62,421 bases of DNA, taken from IMG/VR virus record IMGVR_UViG_3300035665_000031, positions 1-62,421 of that record. One strand, given 5' to 3'. Below the pieces are notes generated by a model that ran no database searches, was not told the origin of the DNA, and was given only the letters and a program-made list of their open reading frames with translations. The position numbers were made by a program, and so were the translations under genes. The stretch comes from a virus. Shown one piece after another: positions 44,093 to 53,035 of this stretch; within the stretch, counting starts at the first letter, position 1, and every line of letters begins with the position of its first letter.

Positions 44093-44166
44093 CTTACTAT
44101 TTTGATAAAATTACCAGATATTGCCAGATTATTTTTTAAATGCTTGATAATTAAATAGATAACTTT

Positions 44167-45165
44167 TTAATTATTACCAGATATTGCCGCTTTATCAATA
44201 TCGAACAATTTGTTAATCAATTCTTTTTGTTCATCTGATAATTCTTTTGGTATTACCACTGTTAATTCAATCAATAAATCACCAAACCCAGTCTCTCTAA
44301 ATATAGGTAATCCTTTACCTGGAACCCTAAGTAATTTACCAACATCTGAATTTGGTGGTATCGTTACCATTATTTTATTACCATCTATTAATTCTATAGG
44401 TAATTTATCACCTAACACCAATTGAGAATAGGTCAATGGTAATTTTATTTTTAAATCACTATTATTTCTTTCAAATTTTTCATGTGGTAATACATTTAAT
44501 TTAATTATTAAATTACCTGGTTTACCATTTGGTGTATTAGGGAAATGCCCAAAACCAGATTGATTGAATGCCATTCCATTAATAATTCCAGGTGGTATTT
44601 GAATATTTATATTTTGATTTTCATTAGTAACTCCTTGCCCATAGCATGTGTTACACTTTTCATCAACAATATAGCCAGTTGAGTTACAATTGGTACAGGC
44701 TGTTTCAGTAAATACACCACCAAATTCAGTGTTAACCAATTTAGTTTTGGTACCATGTCCACCACAATGTGTACATGTTTTTTTATTTGTTCCACCATCA
44801 CCATTACAAGTTGAACATAATATTTGTCTTTTATAAGACAAATTTTTATCAACACCAGTAAAAACCTCATTTAATGTTAAATCTAATGTGATAATAACAT
44901 CTTGACCTATAAAGATTTTATTTGTTCTATTAAATGGGTTATATCGTCTAAAAAATGATGACATATCATCAAAATCTGAGTTACCAGCATTTTGTTTAGG
45001 GGATGGGTTTGTTAATTCTTTATATGCTTCAGATATTTCTTTAAATTTTTCCTCATCACCACCTTTATCTGGGTGGTGTTTCATAGATAATTTCCTATAA
45101 GCTTTTTTTATTTCTTCTGGTGTTGCATTATCATCAACACCCAAAATTTTATGGTAGTTTTTCAT
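44167..45165 (-). CDS. dnaJ: DnaJ/Hsp40 co-chaperone
   Basis: 332 aa, complete type I DnaJ. J domain residues 1-65 with HPD ([15 protein letters not shown]), short linker, four CxxCxGxG-type repeats ([32 protein letters not shown]) and the two beta C-terminal domains ([16 protein letters not shown]). It would recruit and stimulate host DnaK. No phage DnaK is seen here. Behind the divergent promoter at 45186. Confidence 0.9.
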   Translation of the reverse strand: MKNYHKILGVDDNATPEEIKKAYRKLSMKHHPDKGGDEEKFKEISEAYKELTNPSPKQNAGNSDFDDMSSFFRRYNPFNRTNKIFIGQDVIITLDLTLNEVFTGVDKNLSYKRQILCSTCNGDGGTNKKTCTHCGGHGTKTKLVNTEFGGVFTETACTNCNSTGYIVDEKCNTCYGQGVTNENQNINIQIPPGIINGMAFNQSGFGHFPNTPNGKPGNLIIKLNVLPHEKFERNNSDLKIKLPLTYSQLVLGDKLPIELIDGNKIMVTIPPNSDVGKLLRVPGKGLPIFRETGFGDLLIELTVVIPKELSDEQKELINKLFDIDKAAISGNN

Positions 45166-45185
45166 TAAATTGAATTAATTTTCCA

Positions 45186-45203
45186 CAAATATACGTATAT
45201 TTG
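45186..45203. promoter_or_regulatory. Overlapping divergent promoters in one palindrome
   Basis: CAAATATACGTATATTTG is an exact 18-bp palindrome containing a TAnnTTTG element on each strand: minus for dnaJ (ATG 45165) and plus for the gene at 45209 (element 45196-45203, only 5 nt before its ATG). The two start sites must compete. Confidence 0.6.
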
Positions 45204-45208
45204 CAGAT

Positions 45209-45871
45209 ATGTTTAGAGTAATAATAACAAAAAATGGAAAATATCAATCTACAATAAGACGATTTATTGGTAGGAAGAAAGCTTTTGCTAAATTTAATGA
45301 GGTAAAAAAAGCTAATAAAGTTATTTTCGAAAAAAAATATGTCTTAAGCTATAAGATTAAGCCAGTAAAATATGAATTATGTGTTGTTAAGATTACAGAA
45401 CCTAATGATGTATTTAGAATCCTTAGAGATGATTTAGGTAGACAGTACCTAGAAGAACCTCTTGGTGATTGGACAATATTACATTCGGCACCATATGCTG
45501 TTGAAGAAACATTTAATGTATATGGGTTTAGTTTTATTGATGAAAGATTTACATTTATGGATGTCTATAATAAGATATTAAAAGATAAACAGAAGAGTCT
45601 AAGTTTAAGACAAGTTATTGTTATTGGTAGTATGCTTATGGTTTACAATGAAGTAAGTTTTGACCTTATTTTTTGTAAATGTATATTTGATGCACAAAGG
45701 TTACATCATATGTTACATGATAAGATAAAAAAAGAAAAACTAAAACATCTAATATTTATGGGAACTTGTGCTGAAAGTAATTATTCCAAGATGTATGATG
45801 TTATTCAAGCCAATACTAATTGGGATAGGAAAAAAATTGGTAAAAAAATTCTAAAAGTTTGGAAAAATTAA
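45209..45871 (+). CDS. Hypothetical protein, 220 aa, plus strand
   Basis: Not recognised. Basic N-terminal third (RRFIGRKKAFAKFNEVKKAN), then alpha/beta with DVFRILRDDLGRQYLEEPLG. Divergent from dnaJ, sharing one palindromic promoter. Confidence 0.7.
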   Translation: MFRVIITKNGKYQSTIRRFIGRKKAFAKFNEVKKANKVIFEKKYVLSYKIKPVKYELCVVKITEPNDVFRILRDDLGRQYLEEPLGDWTILHSAPYAVEETFNVYGFSFIDERFTFMDVYNKILKDKQKSLSLRQVIVIGSMLMVYNEVSFDLIFCKCIFDAQRLHHMLHDKIKKEKLKHLIFMGTCAESNYSKMYDVIQANTNWDRKKIGKKILKVWKN

Positions 45872-46048
45872 TCGCATTTTTTCTTCAACCAAAACCATTT
45901 GTCTTTTTAATGTATTGATTTCATCAATAATATTTTGTGGCATATTAAATGCGTAATCTGATTTTAGTTTATTTATCTTTCTTAAGATAATATCGCCTTC
46001 AGCAACAATTCTATCATATTCCTCAGCTTTTGGATTGGATTTATTCAT
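45851..46048 (-). CDS. Coiled-coil protein, 65 aa
   Basis: Single charged helical hairpin (MNKSNPKAEEYDRIVAEGDI...). Overlaps the next gene's stop by 8 nt. Function unknown. Confidence 0.6.
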   Translation of the reverse strand: MNKSNPKAEEYDRIVAEGDIILRKINKLKSDYAFNMPQNIIDEINTLKRQMVLVEEKMRLIFPNF

Positions 46049-46547
46049 TTATTTTTTCGTTTAATGGAAAATTAGTTTTTATATCGTTTATAATAGATTC
46101 AATTTTTTTGTTATCTTCTTCACTCATTGTTAATGGGTTTAAACACTCAATTCTTTCAGATGTGTCTGTTGGCATAAAAAATGCAATTACATTGGCTTCT
46201 TTTTCTGCAATTAAATTATTAATACCATCACTAATTGATTTAATCATTTCTGGTTGAGTAAATATTTCCCTATCTAAATATATGGATAATATTAATGGGT
46301 AATTATTGTTTATCATTTTATCGTTTATATTTTCTAACGTTATTCTTTCTGTGGTAAAATCACTATAACCCTGTAAAGTCAAAAATTTGGTTATATCCTC
46401 TACCCTTCTATTAAGAGCTTCCTCACCAAATTCAAGTATACTATATATTGGTGTGTCTTCATGATATATGTATACCAAATATTCACTTACAACTTGTTTT
46501 TTGAAATAGCTAATTAATTTGTCCACTTCTTTGATTAAAATTCTCAT
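46041..46547 (-). CDS. Hypothetical protein, 168 aa
   Basis: MRILIKEVDKLISYFKKQVV... ATG 46547 preferred. Acidic alpha/beta protein. N-terminus resembles an amphipathic packaging helix but lacks the Asn-Glu end. Not recognised. Confidence 0.6.
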   Translation of the reverse strand: MRILIKEVDKLISYFKKQVVSEYLVYIYHEDTPIYSILEFGEEALNRRVEDITKFLTLQGYSDFTTERITLENINDKMINNNYPLILSIYLDREIFTQPEMIKSISDGINNLIAEKEANVIAFFMPTDTSERIECLNPLTMSEEDNKKIESIINDIKTNFPLNEKINE

Positions 46548-46602
46548 ATGTTTTATTTTAATCAAATGTGAACAAAATAAGGGATATAGTAAATAAATTA
46601 CA

Positions 46603-47103
46603 CTAAATATTACTCATAAACATAAAAAATAATTTATCATTTGTATAAAAATCATAAAATGTGCCGAATATTCTTGGTTGATTTGAGGAAATTAAACCTG
46701 GATATAAATTATCTGTATAACAATAAGCACCGTTAAACGCTGTAAAATTATAAAGTGTTAGTGTGAGTCTATTTCTAACTGAAAACACCTTATAATCTAA
46801 CGTATCACCATTTAAAACATATTTATTGACGTTTATAAAACGTATGGTATCTGATTGAGGTGTTATTTGAATTGGAAATGGGGATAGAACGATAATTCTT
46901 TCAATTAACCACGTAGAACCAATAAGAATCTTAGTGTAGTTATTAGTTGTATCACCAGGTAATGTTCCACCAAATGTATATTGATTTAGGTAATTGGTTG
47001 TATCTTTTGGTTGTTTGCCTACTGAGTAACTTCCAGGTGTTATTGTTTCTATTTCACATGAAGTTAAACCCAATAGTATAAAAAATGTTAAAATTTTGCT
47101 CAT
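46603..47103 (-). CDS. Phage-encoded lipoprotein, 166 aa
   Basis: From ATG 47103 (MSKILTFF) there is a classic signal peptide with lipobox LGLTSC at residues 10-15, so the mature N-terminus would be lipidated. The rest is a beta-rich Thr/Asn domain. Phage lipoproteins often change the host surface (superinfection exclusion); here that is an inference. Promoter at 47122. Confidence 0.75.
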   Translation of the reverse strand: MSKILTFFILLGLTSCEIETITPGSYSVGKQPKDTTNYLNQYTFGGTLPGDTTNNYTKILIGSTWLIERIIVLSPFPIQITPQSDTIRFINVNKYVLNGDTLDYKVFSVRNRLTLTLYNFTAFNGAYCYTDNLYPGLISSNQPRIFGTFYDFYTNDKLFFMFMSNI

Positions 47104-47121
47104 ATTATTAAAATTAATCAA

Positions 47122-47129
47122 CAAAGATA
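47122..47129 (-). promoter_or_regulatory. TAnnTTTG promoter element
   Basis: CAAAGATA on plus, 19 nt before ATG 47103. Confidence 0.6.
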
Positions 47130-47154
47130 CAAAATTTATTTGGTAATAGCAAAT

Positions 47155-47376
47155 TTATTTTTTAATAAACACAACCCTAACATTTTCTATTACAACATCA
47201 AATAAGTCAGACGGTTCAAATTTGGTTGTTTGTTCGGTTCTATAAAATAGTTCCTCATTCATTTTAATATGTGTTTCTGGGTCTAACTCATATTGTAAAA
47301 CTAACCCTTGTTTGTATATCTTATCGTTATTTATAATTTCAGTAAGGGTTTCAATTATAGTATCAAAATTCATCAT
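47155..47376 (-). CDS. Hypothetical protein, 73 aa
   Basis: MMNFDTIIETLTEIINNDKI... helix followed by strands; overlaps the upstream gene by 4 nt. Not recognised. Confidence 0.6.
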   Translation of the reverse strand: MMNFDTIIETLTEIINNDKIYKQGLVLQYELDPETHIKMNEELFYRTEQTTKFEPSDLFDVVIENVRVVFIKK

Positions 47377-47594
47377 ATAACATTAAATAACTTCTTTAAA
47401 AATAACTTTAATTTTTGACCAACCGAATATTTTAGAATAATTGGTTGTGGTGATGATTTAATCTTATCAGCTAATCCATTTTTTAATTCATGTATTAACT
47501 TTTTACGTTCAAGTTCACCAATTTTTTTTGCAAACTCTATTTCTTTCTCATTTTGTTTGATATCTGCAATTAATTCATCTAATTTATTTTCCAT
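47373..47594 (-). CDS. Hypothetical protein, 73 aa
   Basis: Coiled-coil first half (ELIADIKQNEKEIEFAKKIG) and a basic hydrophobic C-terminus. Overlaps neighbours by 4 and 11 nt. Not recognised. Confidence 0.6.
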   Translation of the reverse strand: MENKLDELIADIKQNEKEIEFAKKIGELERKKLIHELKNGLADKIKSSPQPIILKYSVGQKLKLFLKKLFNVI

Positions 47595-48015
47595 AAATGG
47601 TTTTTATTTTTTCTTTCATTTTAGGATATAATGGTTCTGGGAGTGAATCAAAATCACACCATTTATATTCCAAATTTTCATAGTCTAATTCTAATTTTAA
47701 TTCTGAATTAACAAAACCATGATAATAATAGAAGTATGTATTATCTTTTTCATTAAACTCATCACCAATGTATTCAAATTCTATTTTATCTGGGTCTAAT
47801 TTAGTTTCTTCAACAATTTCACGCTTAAGACCTTTTAATATTGGTTCGCCTTTTTTTATCCCACCAGCAATACAAGACCAAGTTGGTTTTTTATCGTTTC
47901 TAAGTAATAATAAAACTTTATTTGTTTTAGTACAAAGAATTAAAACGCCAGCCGCATGTTTTACTGAATTTACATTTTCTAAGAATAATCTTACTTGCTC
48001 TTTAATTGATTCCAT
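47584..48015 (-). CDS. Nudix hydrolase, 143 aa
   Basis: Full Nudix box GGIKKGEPILKGLKREIVEE then TKL (GX5EX7REUXEEXGU), after strand AAGVLILCTKTNKVLLLLRN. Cleaves nucleoside diphosphates linked to X; candidates are NAD-type compounds, oxidised nucleotides or RNA caps. It could interplay with the NAD island, though far away. Confidence 0.85.
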   Translation of the reverse strand: MESIKEQVRLFLENVNSVKHAAGVLILCTKTNKVLLLLRNDKKPTWSCIAGGIKKGEPILKGLKREIVEETKLDPDKIEFEYIGDEFNEKDNTYFYYYHGFVNSELKLELDYENLEYKWCDFDSLPEPLYPKMKEKIKTIYGK

Positions 48016-48067
48016 CCCTATAAATATTTATTTTTTATTTCAAAAGGCTATATTTAAAATAAAAATT

Positions 48068-48391
48068 ATGACAACACTATTAATCTTTGCTCTTATTTGT
48101 TATTCAACTTGTAATATACTGATATTTGGTTCTATTTTCGAATGGTTTAGAAACTTATTGAAATTATTAGGAACTGGTGGTTATTCGCTTCATAAATTAT
48201 TTAGTTGCTTCCTATGTTTAGGAACGTGGGTTGGTGGATTGTTTGCCCTATTGATTACTCATTTAAATGTCGCTCACTTATCTCCAATAACCCAAGTTGA
48301 TAACATCTACTTATTTGTTGCTTTAAATGCTATATTAGGTAGTGGTTGTTCGTGGTTGATACATACTATTCAGGAGTGGTTTGAACGTTAA
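48068..48391 (+). CDS. DUF1360-like membrane protein, 107 aa
   Basis: Plus strand from ATG 48068 (MTTLLIFALICY). About three transmembrane helices with a cytoplasmic KLFSCFLCLGTWVGGLFALL segment (CxxCxGxW), the hallmark of DUF1360 proteins of phages. Role unknown. An AT box TATAAATA lies at 48019-48026. Confidence 0.65.
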   Translation: MTTLLIFALICYSTCNILIFGSIFEWFRNLLKLLGTGGYSLHKLFSCFLCLGTWVGGLFALLITHLNVAHLSPITQVDNIYLFVALNAILGSGCSWLIHTIQEWFER

Positions 48392-49095
48392 AAACCTTTC
48401 TCTAACATACATTTAGAACAATACTTATCTGGTGGACAATTACATCCACCAGAATTTGACTCAACTGATACTTTTTGTTGAACAATTTTTTTTTGTTTTG
48501 GTTGATGTGGTGGAATCAACTTTGATTTATTTTCCAGGAACTTCTTAGCTCTTTCATCTTCCTCTAATTGTTCAAGCTCTTCTTCGGATAATTTAATTTC
48601 ATTACCTTCATCATCAACATAATGTGTTATTGGTTGTTCTGCGTTTATTTTTACAGTTTCTTCCTTATTTATAATCACAATTTCTGGGGTAGTATCAACA
48701 TGTGTTGTTGGTTCATCTAAATCATATAGTGAATCATTAGGTTTTTCTATATCGAATTTTAAATTTAATAAATCATTATAAGGTAAATTCTTAAATATAG
48801 TTTTTAATTCATCAACTATTTTTTTAAAAAGTTCACCCTTTTTTTCTTTTTCTAAATTTCTATTTATGTTTGATTCAATAAAATCCATTAATTCATCAAC
48901 ACCATGACTTTTTGATTCAGAATAAACCATAAAATAATTGGCTTCATTTTTACCTGGAAGTGCTTTTATTAAAGTTGAATCGATGAATGACCAACCAGAT
49001 GGAAATACAACGTCAATTAGAATTGACCCCTCAATGTAACGTATACCTATAACGTGTGGATGTAATTCATCCAATCTTTTTTGAAAACTAGACAT
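48388..49095 (-). CDS. Hypothetical acidic protein with C-terminal Cys cluster, 235 aa
   Basis: N-terminal alpha/beta domain, long acidic coiled middle, Pro/Gln linker and a C-terminal CNCPPDKYCSKCMLE cluster that should bind zinc. Its stop overlaps the convergent plus-strand gene. Not assigned. Confidence 0.65.
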   Translation of the reverse strand: MSSFQKRLDELHPHVIGIRYIEGSILIDVVFPSGWSFIDSTLIKALPGKNEANYFMVYSESKSHGVDELMDFIESNINRNLEKEKKGELFKKIVDELKTIFKNLPYNDLLNLKFDIEKPNDSLYDLDEPTTHVDTTPEIVIINKEETVKINAEQPITHYVDDEGNEIKLSEEELEQLEEDERAKKFLENKSKLIPPHQPKQKKIVQQKVSVESNSGGCNCPPDKYCSKCMLEKGF

Positions 49096-49099
49096 TTAT

Positions 49100-49282
49100 T
49101 TATTTTATAATATATGTTATAATGTATGATATTGAAGCCCCTAAAATGATTAATTTATCTCTAGATATAATATATTTAGCGTTATCATCAGATAATAATT
49201 TTTGAATGAAGAAATATGAATGTCTAATAACATTCAACATAGCTAAAATGAAAAAAAATAAAATTATTTGTTTATTGCTCAT
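49100..49282 (-). CDS. Small membrane protein, 60 aa
   Basis: Two hydrophobic helices (residues 6-24 and 43-58). Overlaps the upstream gene by 11 nt. Function unknown. Confidence 0.6.
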   Translation of the reverse strand: MSNKQIILFFFILAMLNVIRHSYFFIQKLLSDDNAKYIISRDKLIILGASISYIITYIIK

Positions 49283-49502
49283 GGTTATTTTCTATTAATA
49301 TTAAATCACAAAACTTAGTTAAAATTGCTTCATTTTGAGTTATTTTTTTCATTATTTTTTGTATTTTTTTATTCGTTAGTATTACATCATCACAATACTC
49401 TATATGATTCTTTAAATCTTGGGTTAATTTTTCATTTTTGATTTTTATATCAGTAATGAATAACTCTACTAATTTTTTTTTATTTGATTTTGATTCCATC
49501 AC
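49272..49502 (-). CDS. Helical protein, 76 aa
   Basis: Lys-rich, all helical (MMESKSNKKKLVELFITDIK...). Overlaps both neighbours. Not recognised. Confidence 0.55.
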   Translation of the reverse strand: MMESKSNKKKLVELFITDIKIKNEKLTQDLKNHIEYCDDVILTNKKIQKIMKKITQNEAILTKFCDLILIENNHEQ

Positions 49503-49932
49503 AAAACATTTTATATACTTTTATAAACTCATCGAAATCCTCTGGACTTTTTAATTGGTTATAGTTTAGTATGTGTGACCATAATTTTTTAATTGAACCA
49601 TATATGTATTGATTTTCCTCTTTTGCGGAAAGAACATAAAAAGTTCTAATGATAAAATTTAAAAGATGTTCATATAAGTCTAAATTTTCAAACTCAATAC
49701 CTTCTTCTCTAAAATTATCATTATTTTTATCCCAACACCACTTGAAGTGTTTTAACCTATTGATGTTTGATGTTGATTCATCACCCAAATAGGTGTCGAA
49801 TATTAAACAAAATAATGATTGAACATAATCACTAAGTAATTCTGTTAAATCATATCTAACATGATTAGCATTGTATAATATAACCATATTTTCAGCGGTT
49901 AAAGGTTTATTGATATGGGTTAACATAGTCAC
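49480..49932 (-). CDS. Conserved phage protein, 150 aa
   Basis: Helical, acidic, many aromatics (KHFKWCWDKNNDNF). Starts at 49932 or 49926. Overlaps the next gene by 23 nt. Looks like a phage-conserved protein, but no function can be named. Confidence 0.6.
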   Translation of the reverse strand: MTMLTHINKPLTAENMVILYNANHVRYDLTELLSDYVQSLFCLIFDTYLGDESTSNINRLKHFKWCWDKNNDNFREEGIEFENLDLYEHLLNFIIRTFYVLSAKEENQYIYGSIKKLWSHILNYNQLKSPEDFDEFIKVYKMFCDGIKIK

Positions 49933-49969
49933 GATACAATTATAATCTTATTTAACTAAATAGTCAATA

Positions 49970-50662
49970 TCATAATGACTTTAACATAGAAATTAAATTT
50001 GGTTGTGGTGATACGTCTGATTTATCTTTCCTATATGATGTATGCGACCAAATACCACTCTTACCTGAAATTGCGCTAAAATTATATTCAAAACCACCAC
50101 CATTAGGTTTGTTTATAACTTCAAATAACCCACTTTTTAAATTGATATTGTGTTTATTTGATAAATCGATTAACAATTCTTTTAATGATTGGATTTGATT
50201 ATCGGTATATTTGTGATAATATCTACTACCCCTAAATTCAAAACCTAAATCACATACCTGAGATTCATCTATTATTGAATTTACATAAGTTAAATACCTT
50301 CCATCTTTAGTTTTAGTTATTGGTCCATAATTACAAATTTCGATACCAATACTTGATGAATTTAAAAAAGTGTTGTTTGCGTTTTTTGTTCCCAAATGAT
50401 GCGCCCAATAGATATCATCAAATGTTTGATATATTTTACCATCCATATTATCAGTATCTAAACCAGTTTTATTTAATCCACCAATAACATAACCTGTGGC
50501 AACTCTAAGACGTTCTTTTTTAGATGTTCTATCTTTATTCCAACCATCTATTGTCCAATCTGCTCTATGTGAACCACTAGTGTGGTGTAACACCAATATT
50601 TTTTTAGGTGTGTTTTGTTGGTAATATTCACCAACTTCTAAATTTTTTTTGATTATCTTCAT
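49970..50662 (-). CDS. N-acetylmuramoyl-L-alanine amidase (endolysin)
   Basis: 230 aa, Amidase_2 fold. Zinc/catalytic features: VLHHTSGSH (first His), YWAHHLGTKN, GIEICNYG and GIWSHTSYRKDKSDVSP (second His and Asp). No signal peptide, so it needs a holin. Near the spanin-like pair (54742-55471). Bounded upstream by the terminator at 50677. Confidence 0.85.
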   Translation of the reverse strand: MKIIKKNLEVGEYYQQNTPKKILVLHHTSGSHRADWTIDGWNKDRTSKKERLRVATGYVIGGLNKTGLDTDNMDGKIYQTFDDIYWAHHLGTKNANNTFLNSSSIGIEICNYGPITKTKDGRYLTYVNSIIDESQVCDLGFEFRGSRYYHKYTDNQIQSLKELLIDLSNKHNINLKSGLFEVINKPNGGGFEYNFSAISGKSGIWSHTSYRKDKSDVSPQPNLISMLKSL

Positions 50663-50676
50663 ATCATTATAAATAT

Positions 50677-50710
50677 AAAAAAAACCTTAAGTGTTTAGCT
50701 TAAGGTTTTT
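50677..50710. terminator. Bidirectional terminator
   Basis: CCTTAAG-CTAAACA-CTTAAGG with T runs on both strands, between the 705-aa gene and the endolysin. Confidence 0.75.
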
Positions 50711-50714
50711 AATT

Positions 50715-52832
50715 TTATTTTTTAGGTTTAATATTTTTTACCGCATCATCCGTTTTAATTGGATGTTCATTACCATATTCATCCAATTCTTCTGGTTCCA
50801 TATCTGGTTCCATAGTTTCTTGGTCTTCCATAAATCTAGCTAACGCTTTAACTGCACCAAATTTCTTGGCCATTTCAACATATTTATCATCTATTTCAAT
50901 TGGTGAACCACCTTTCTTTAATAAGAAATGTTTACCAGTTGACTTAGATACAACTAATTTAACCTCACTAGAAACTGGTACTTTGGGTGATGAATCATCA
51001 TCGTCATCAGAAGAGTCCATTGGAACTTCTGGTTCTGGTGTTGGAGTTGCGTCATCGTCAGATGGTGTTGTATCATCATCTGATTCATCACTTATTCTAT
51101 CCATTGAATCCGTTTCATCATCGTCATCTTCTTCCCCACCCATTTCATCATTTTCTTTCAAATGAACATGTTTTTTTGCTTCAGGGGCTTGATTGATACC
51201 TGATTTCTTTAAATCATCTTTTTTAGGTTCTGGTGCTGTACCATCTTTTTTCTGAGAAACAGTACCTTCAACATGTTCAGTTGCTTCTGGTGCTACAGAA
51301 ACAGCGTCATCTAATCCTTCTAATGAAGTTGTTTTAGGTTTAGGTGCTGTACCATCTTTTTTCTGAGAAACACTTCCAGTAACTTCTTTTTTAGCTTCTG
51401 GGGCTTGTTTAATACCAGCTTTATCAAATTCACCAACCTTTGACGGTTTTGTTCCTTCAATATCATCTGATTCATTAATTATTGATTTTGATTTGTTCAA
51501 AATTTTATTGAACATTTTTTCCTCATCCAATCTTGATTTACCTTTAAGATTTCCAATAGTCTTTTCTGACTTATAATTAAATAAATCTTTCATTCTTTGC
51601 AAATCTTCATTGATTTCAGTTTTGTTTGATGCTAGTAATACTACCGCTTTTCCTTCGTTAAGTGTTCCCTCCCAACGTAGTCTATAGTTTTCATTACCAT
51701 CGGTCATTTCAAATTCTTTATTATCTACTTTGTAGTTTTCAGGAATTAATTTGATTGCATTTCTCAAGCCACCAAATTCATTTTTGAATTTAAGTCTTTT
51801 CATTGATTCTTTTGTTTGTTTTTTATCATTGTTTTTATTTTCATTTACTCCGAATTCCACGCTTCTAGAATCCTTCTCATAATCTTTATTGAAATCTTCA
51901 TCACCTGGTTGTGTTGATTCTGGTTTTGATTTTTTACGTACTGAATCACTATAATCTTTATCCATCTTAGATGTGTTATTAACATAACCAGCTGTACCTT
52001 TTGATGAGGTTACACCACCCATTTGAGGTGAATTAAAAATATTTTCAGAAACATCATTTTTATCCCAACAATTTAAGTCATTTTGATTTATATTGTTATT
52101 AGTCAAATACTTCTTATTCACTATCTTAACATCTGGTGTGTTATAACCCATATCTCTTAAATCAGATAAAAAATAATCAGATTTAAATTGTGATAAGTCT
52201 TCTTTATCAATTCCTTTGTAATCCCAACCAGTAATAATCTTGTTATTACCTTTATTTATTGCAAAATGAGTGTAGTTACCAGCAGCAACAGCTTCATTCA
52301 AACCAGTTGGTTTACCTTTTGTTTTTTTACCAATTGGTGATAATAATTCAACATCATCACCCATTTGCAATCTAGGGATTCTATTCACATCATCAATATC
52401 AGCACCCTTCTTTATTGTTTTAACTTTATCTTTTCCAAAATTATCTGATGATGCACCAAAAGTCGCTTCGGCATTGCCACCCTTCTCATTGCCCATTATT
52501 GATGAACCTTCGATAGCTTGTTTAACTCTGTCTTTGAATCTTTTTGGTGGGTCTATATCATATCTAATTTTTTCTTGACCGTTTCCGATTTCAACTTCAT
52601 CATGAAAATCCTTCTCAGCTGAGTTATTATAATTAAACATATTATCTTTAACTTCATCTTTACCTTTAGATTTGGTATCAAATGATTTAACATCCTTTTC
52701 CACAGCTTTAACACCATCTTTATTTATTTTGGTTTCTTGTTTCTTGATTTTATTCAAGATATCAATACCAGGTGTTGACACTTCGTTTACGAATGTATCC
52801 TTAAGATATTTTGTTATTAATTTTTTATCCAT
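50715..52832 (-). CDS. Large acidic virion-type protein with capsid-targeting-like N-terminus, 705 aa
   Basis: The first 17 residues (MDKKLITKYLKDTFVNE) match the amphipathic Asn-Glu pattern of the other packaging-type N-termini. A conserved block (NYTHFAINKGNNKIITGWDY ... FKSDYFLSDLRDMG) is seen near residue 190. After residue ~470 there are repeats of the type QKKDGTAP(K/E)PK and APEAKK, then a run dominated by Asp/Ser (residues ~570-640). Long, disordered and acidic: a likely head or scaffold-associated protein. Behind a 53-aa gene (stop overlaps its ATG). Confidence 0.6.
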   Translation of the reverse strand: MDKKLITKYLKDTFVNEVSTPGIDILNKIKKQETKINKDGVKAVEKDVKSFDTKSKGKDEVKDNMFNYNNSAEKDFHDEVEIGNGQEKIRYDIDPPKRFKDRVKQAIEGSSIMGNEKGGNAEATFGASSDNFGKDKVKTIKKGADIDDVNRIPRLQMGDDVELLSPIGKKTKGKPTGLNEAVAAGNYTHFAINKGNNKIITGWDYKGIDKEDLSQFKSDYFLSDLRDMGYNTPDVKIVNKKYLTNNNINQNDLNCWDKNDVSENIFNSPQMGGVTSSKGTAGYVNNTSKMDKDYSDSVRKKSKPESTQPGDEDFNKDYEKDSRSVEFGVNENKNNDKKQTKESMKRLKFKNEFGGLRNAIKLIPENYKVDNKEFEMTDGNENYRLRWEGTLNEGKAVVLLASNKTEINEDLQRMKDLFNYKSEKTIGNLKGKSRLDEEKMFNKILNKSKSIINESDDIEGTKPSKVGEFDKAGIKQAPEAKKEVTGSVSQKKDGTAPKPKTTSLEGLDDAVSVAPEATEHVEGTVSQKKDGTAPEPKKDDLKKSGINQAPEAKKHVHLKENDEMGGEEDDDDETDSMDRISDESDDDTTPSDDDATPTPEPEVPMDSSDDDDDSSPKVPVSSEVKLVVSKSTGKHFLLKKGGSPIEIDDKYVEMAKKFGAVKALARFMEDQETMEPDMEPEELDEYGNEHPIKTDDAVKNIKPKK

Positions 52833-52986
52833 TTCTATGGTTTATAATGTCTTTTTGTGTGACATACACACTTAAATTTATTATTTGTTTTCTTATTTTA
52901 TTTATCACTGTTAAGTCTTTATCTTCTTTGTTCAATTCAGATTCTAACTCCATTTTTAACTTAACAATCTTATCTAAAATAGTCAT
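52825..52986 (-). CDS. 53-aa helical protein
   Basis: MTILDKIVKLKMELESELNK... from ATG 52986 to TAA 52825, overlapping the next ATG (ATGGATAA). One coiled-coil helix. Supported by the overlap and an AT-rich ATATTTA box just upstream. Confidence 0.55.
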   Translation of the reverse strand: MTILDKIVKLKMELESELNKEDKDLTVINKIRKQIINLSVYVTQKDIINHRNG

Positions 52987-53035
52987 TTTATCATAAATAT
53001 ATAGTTAAATATGTAAAGATTAGTTTATTTGAATT

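Noticed and set aside
50866-51196. Plus-strand ORFs rich in Ser or His opposite the 705-aa gene
   Set aside because: They mirror the Asp/Ser repeats of the minus-strand gene; low complexity makes shadow ORFs long.
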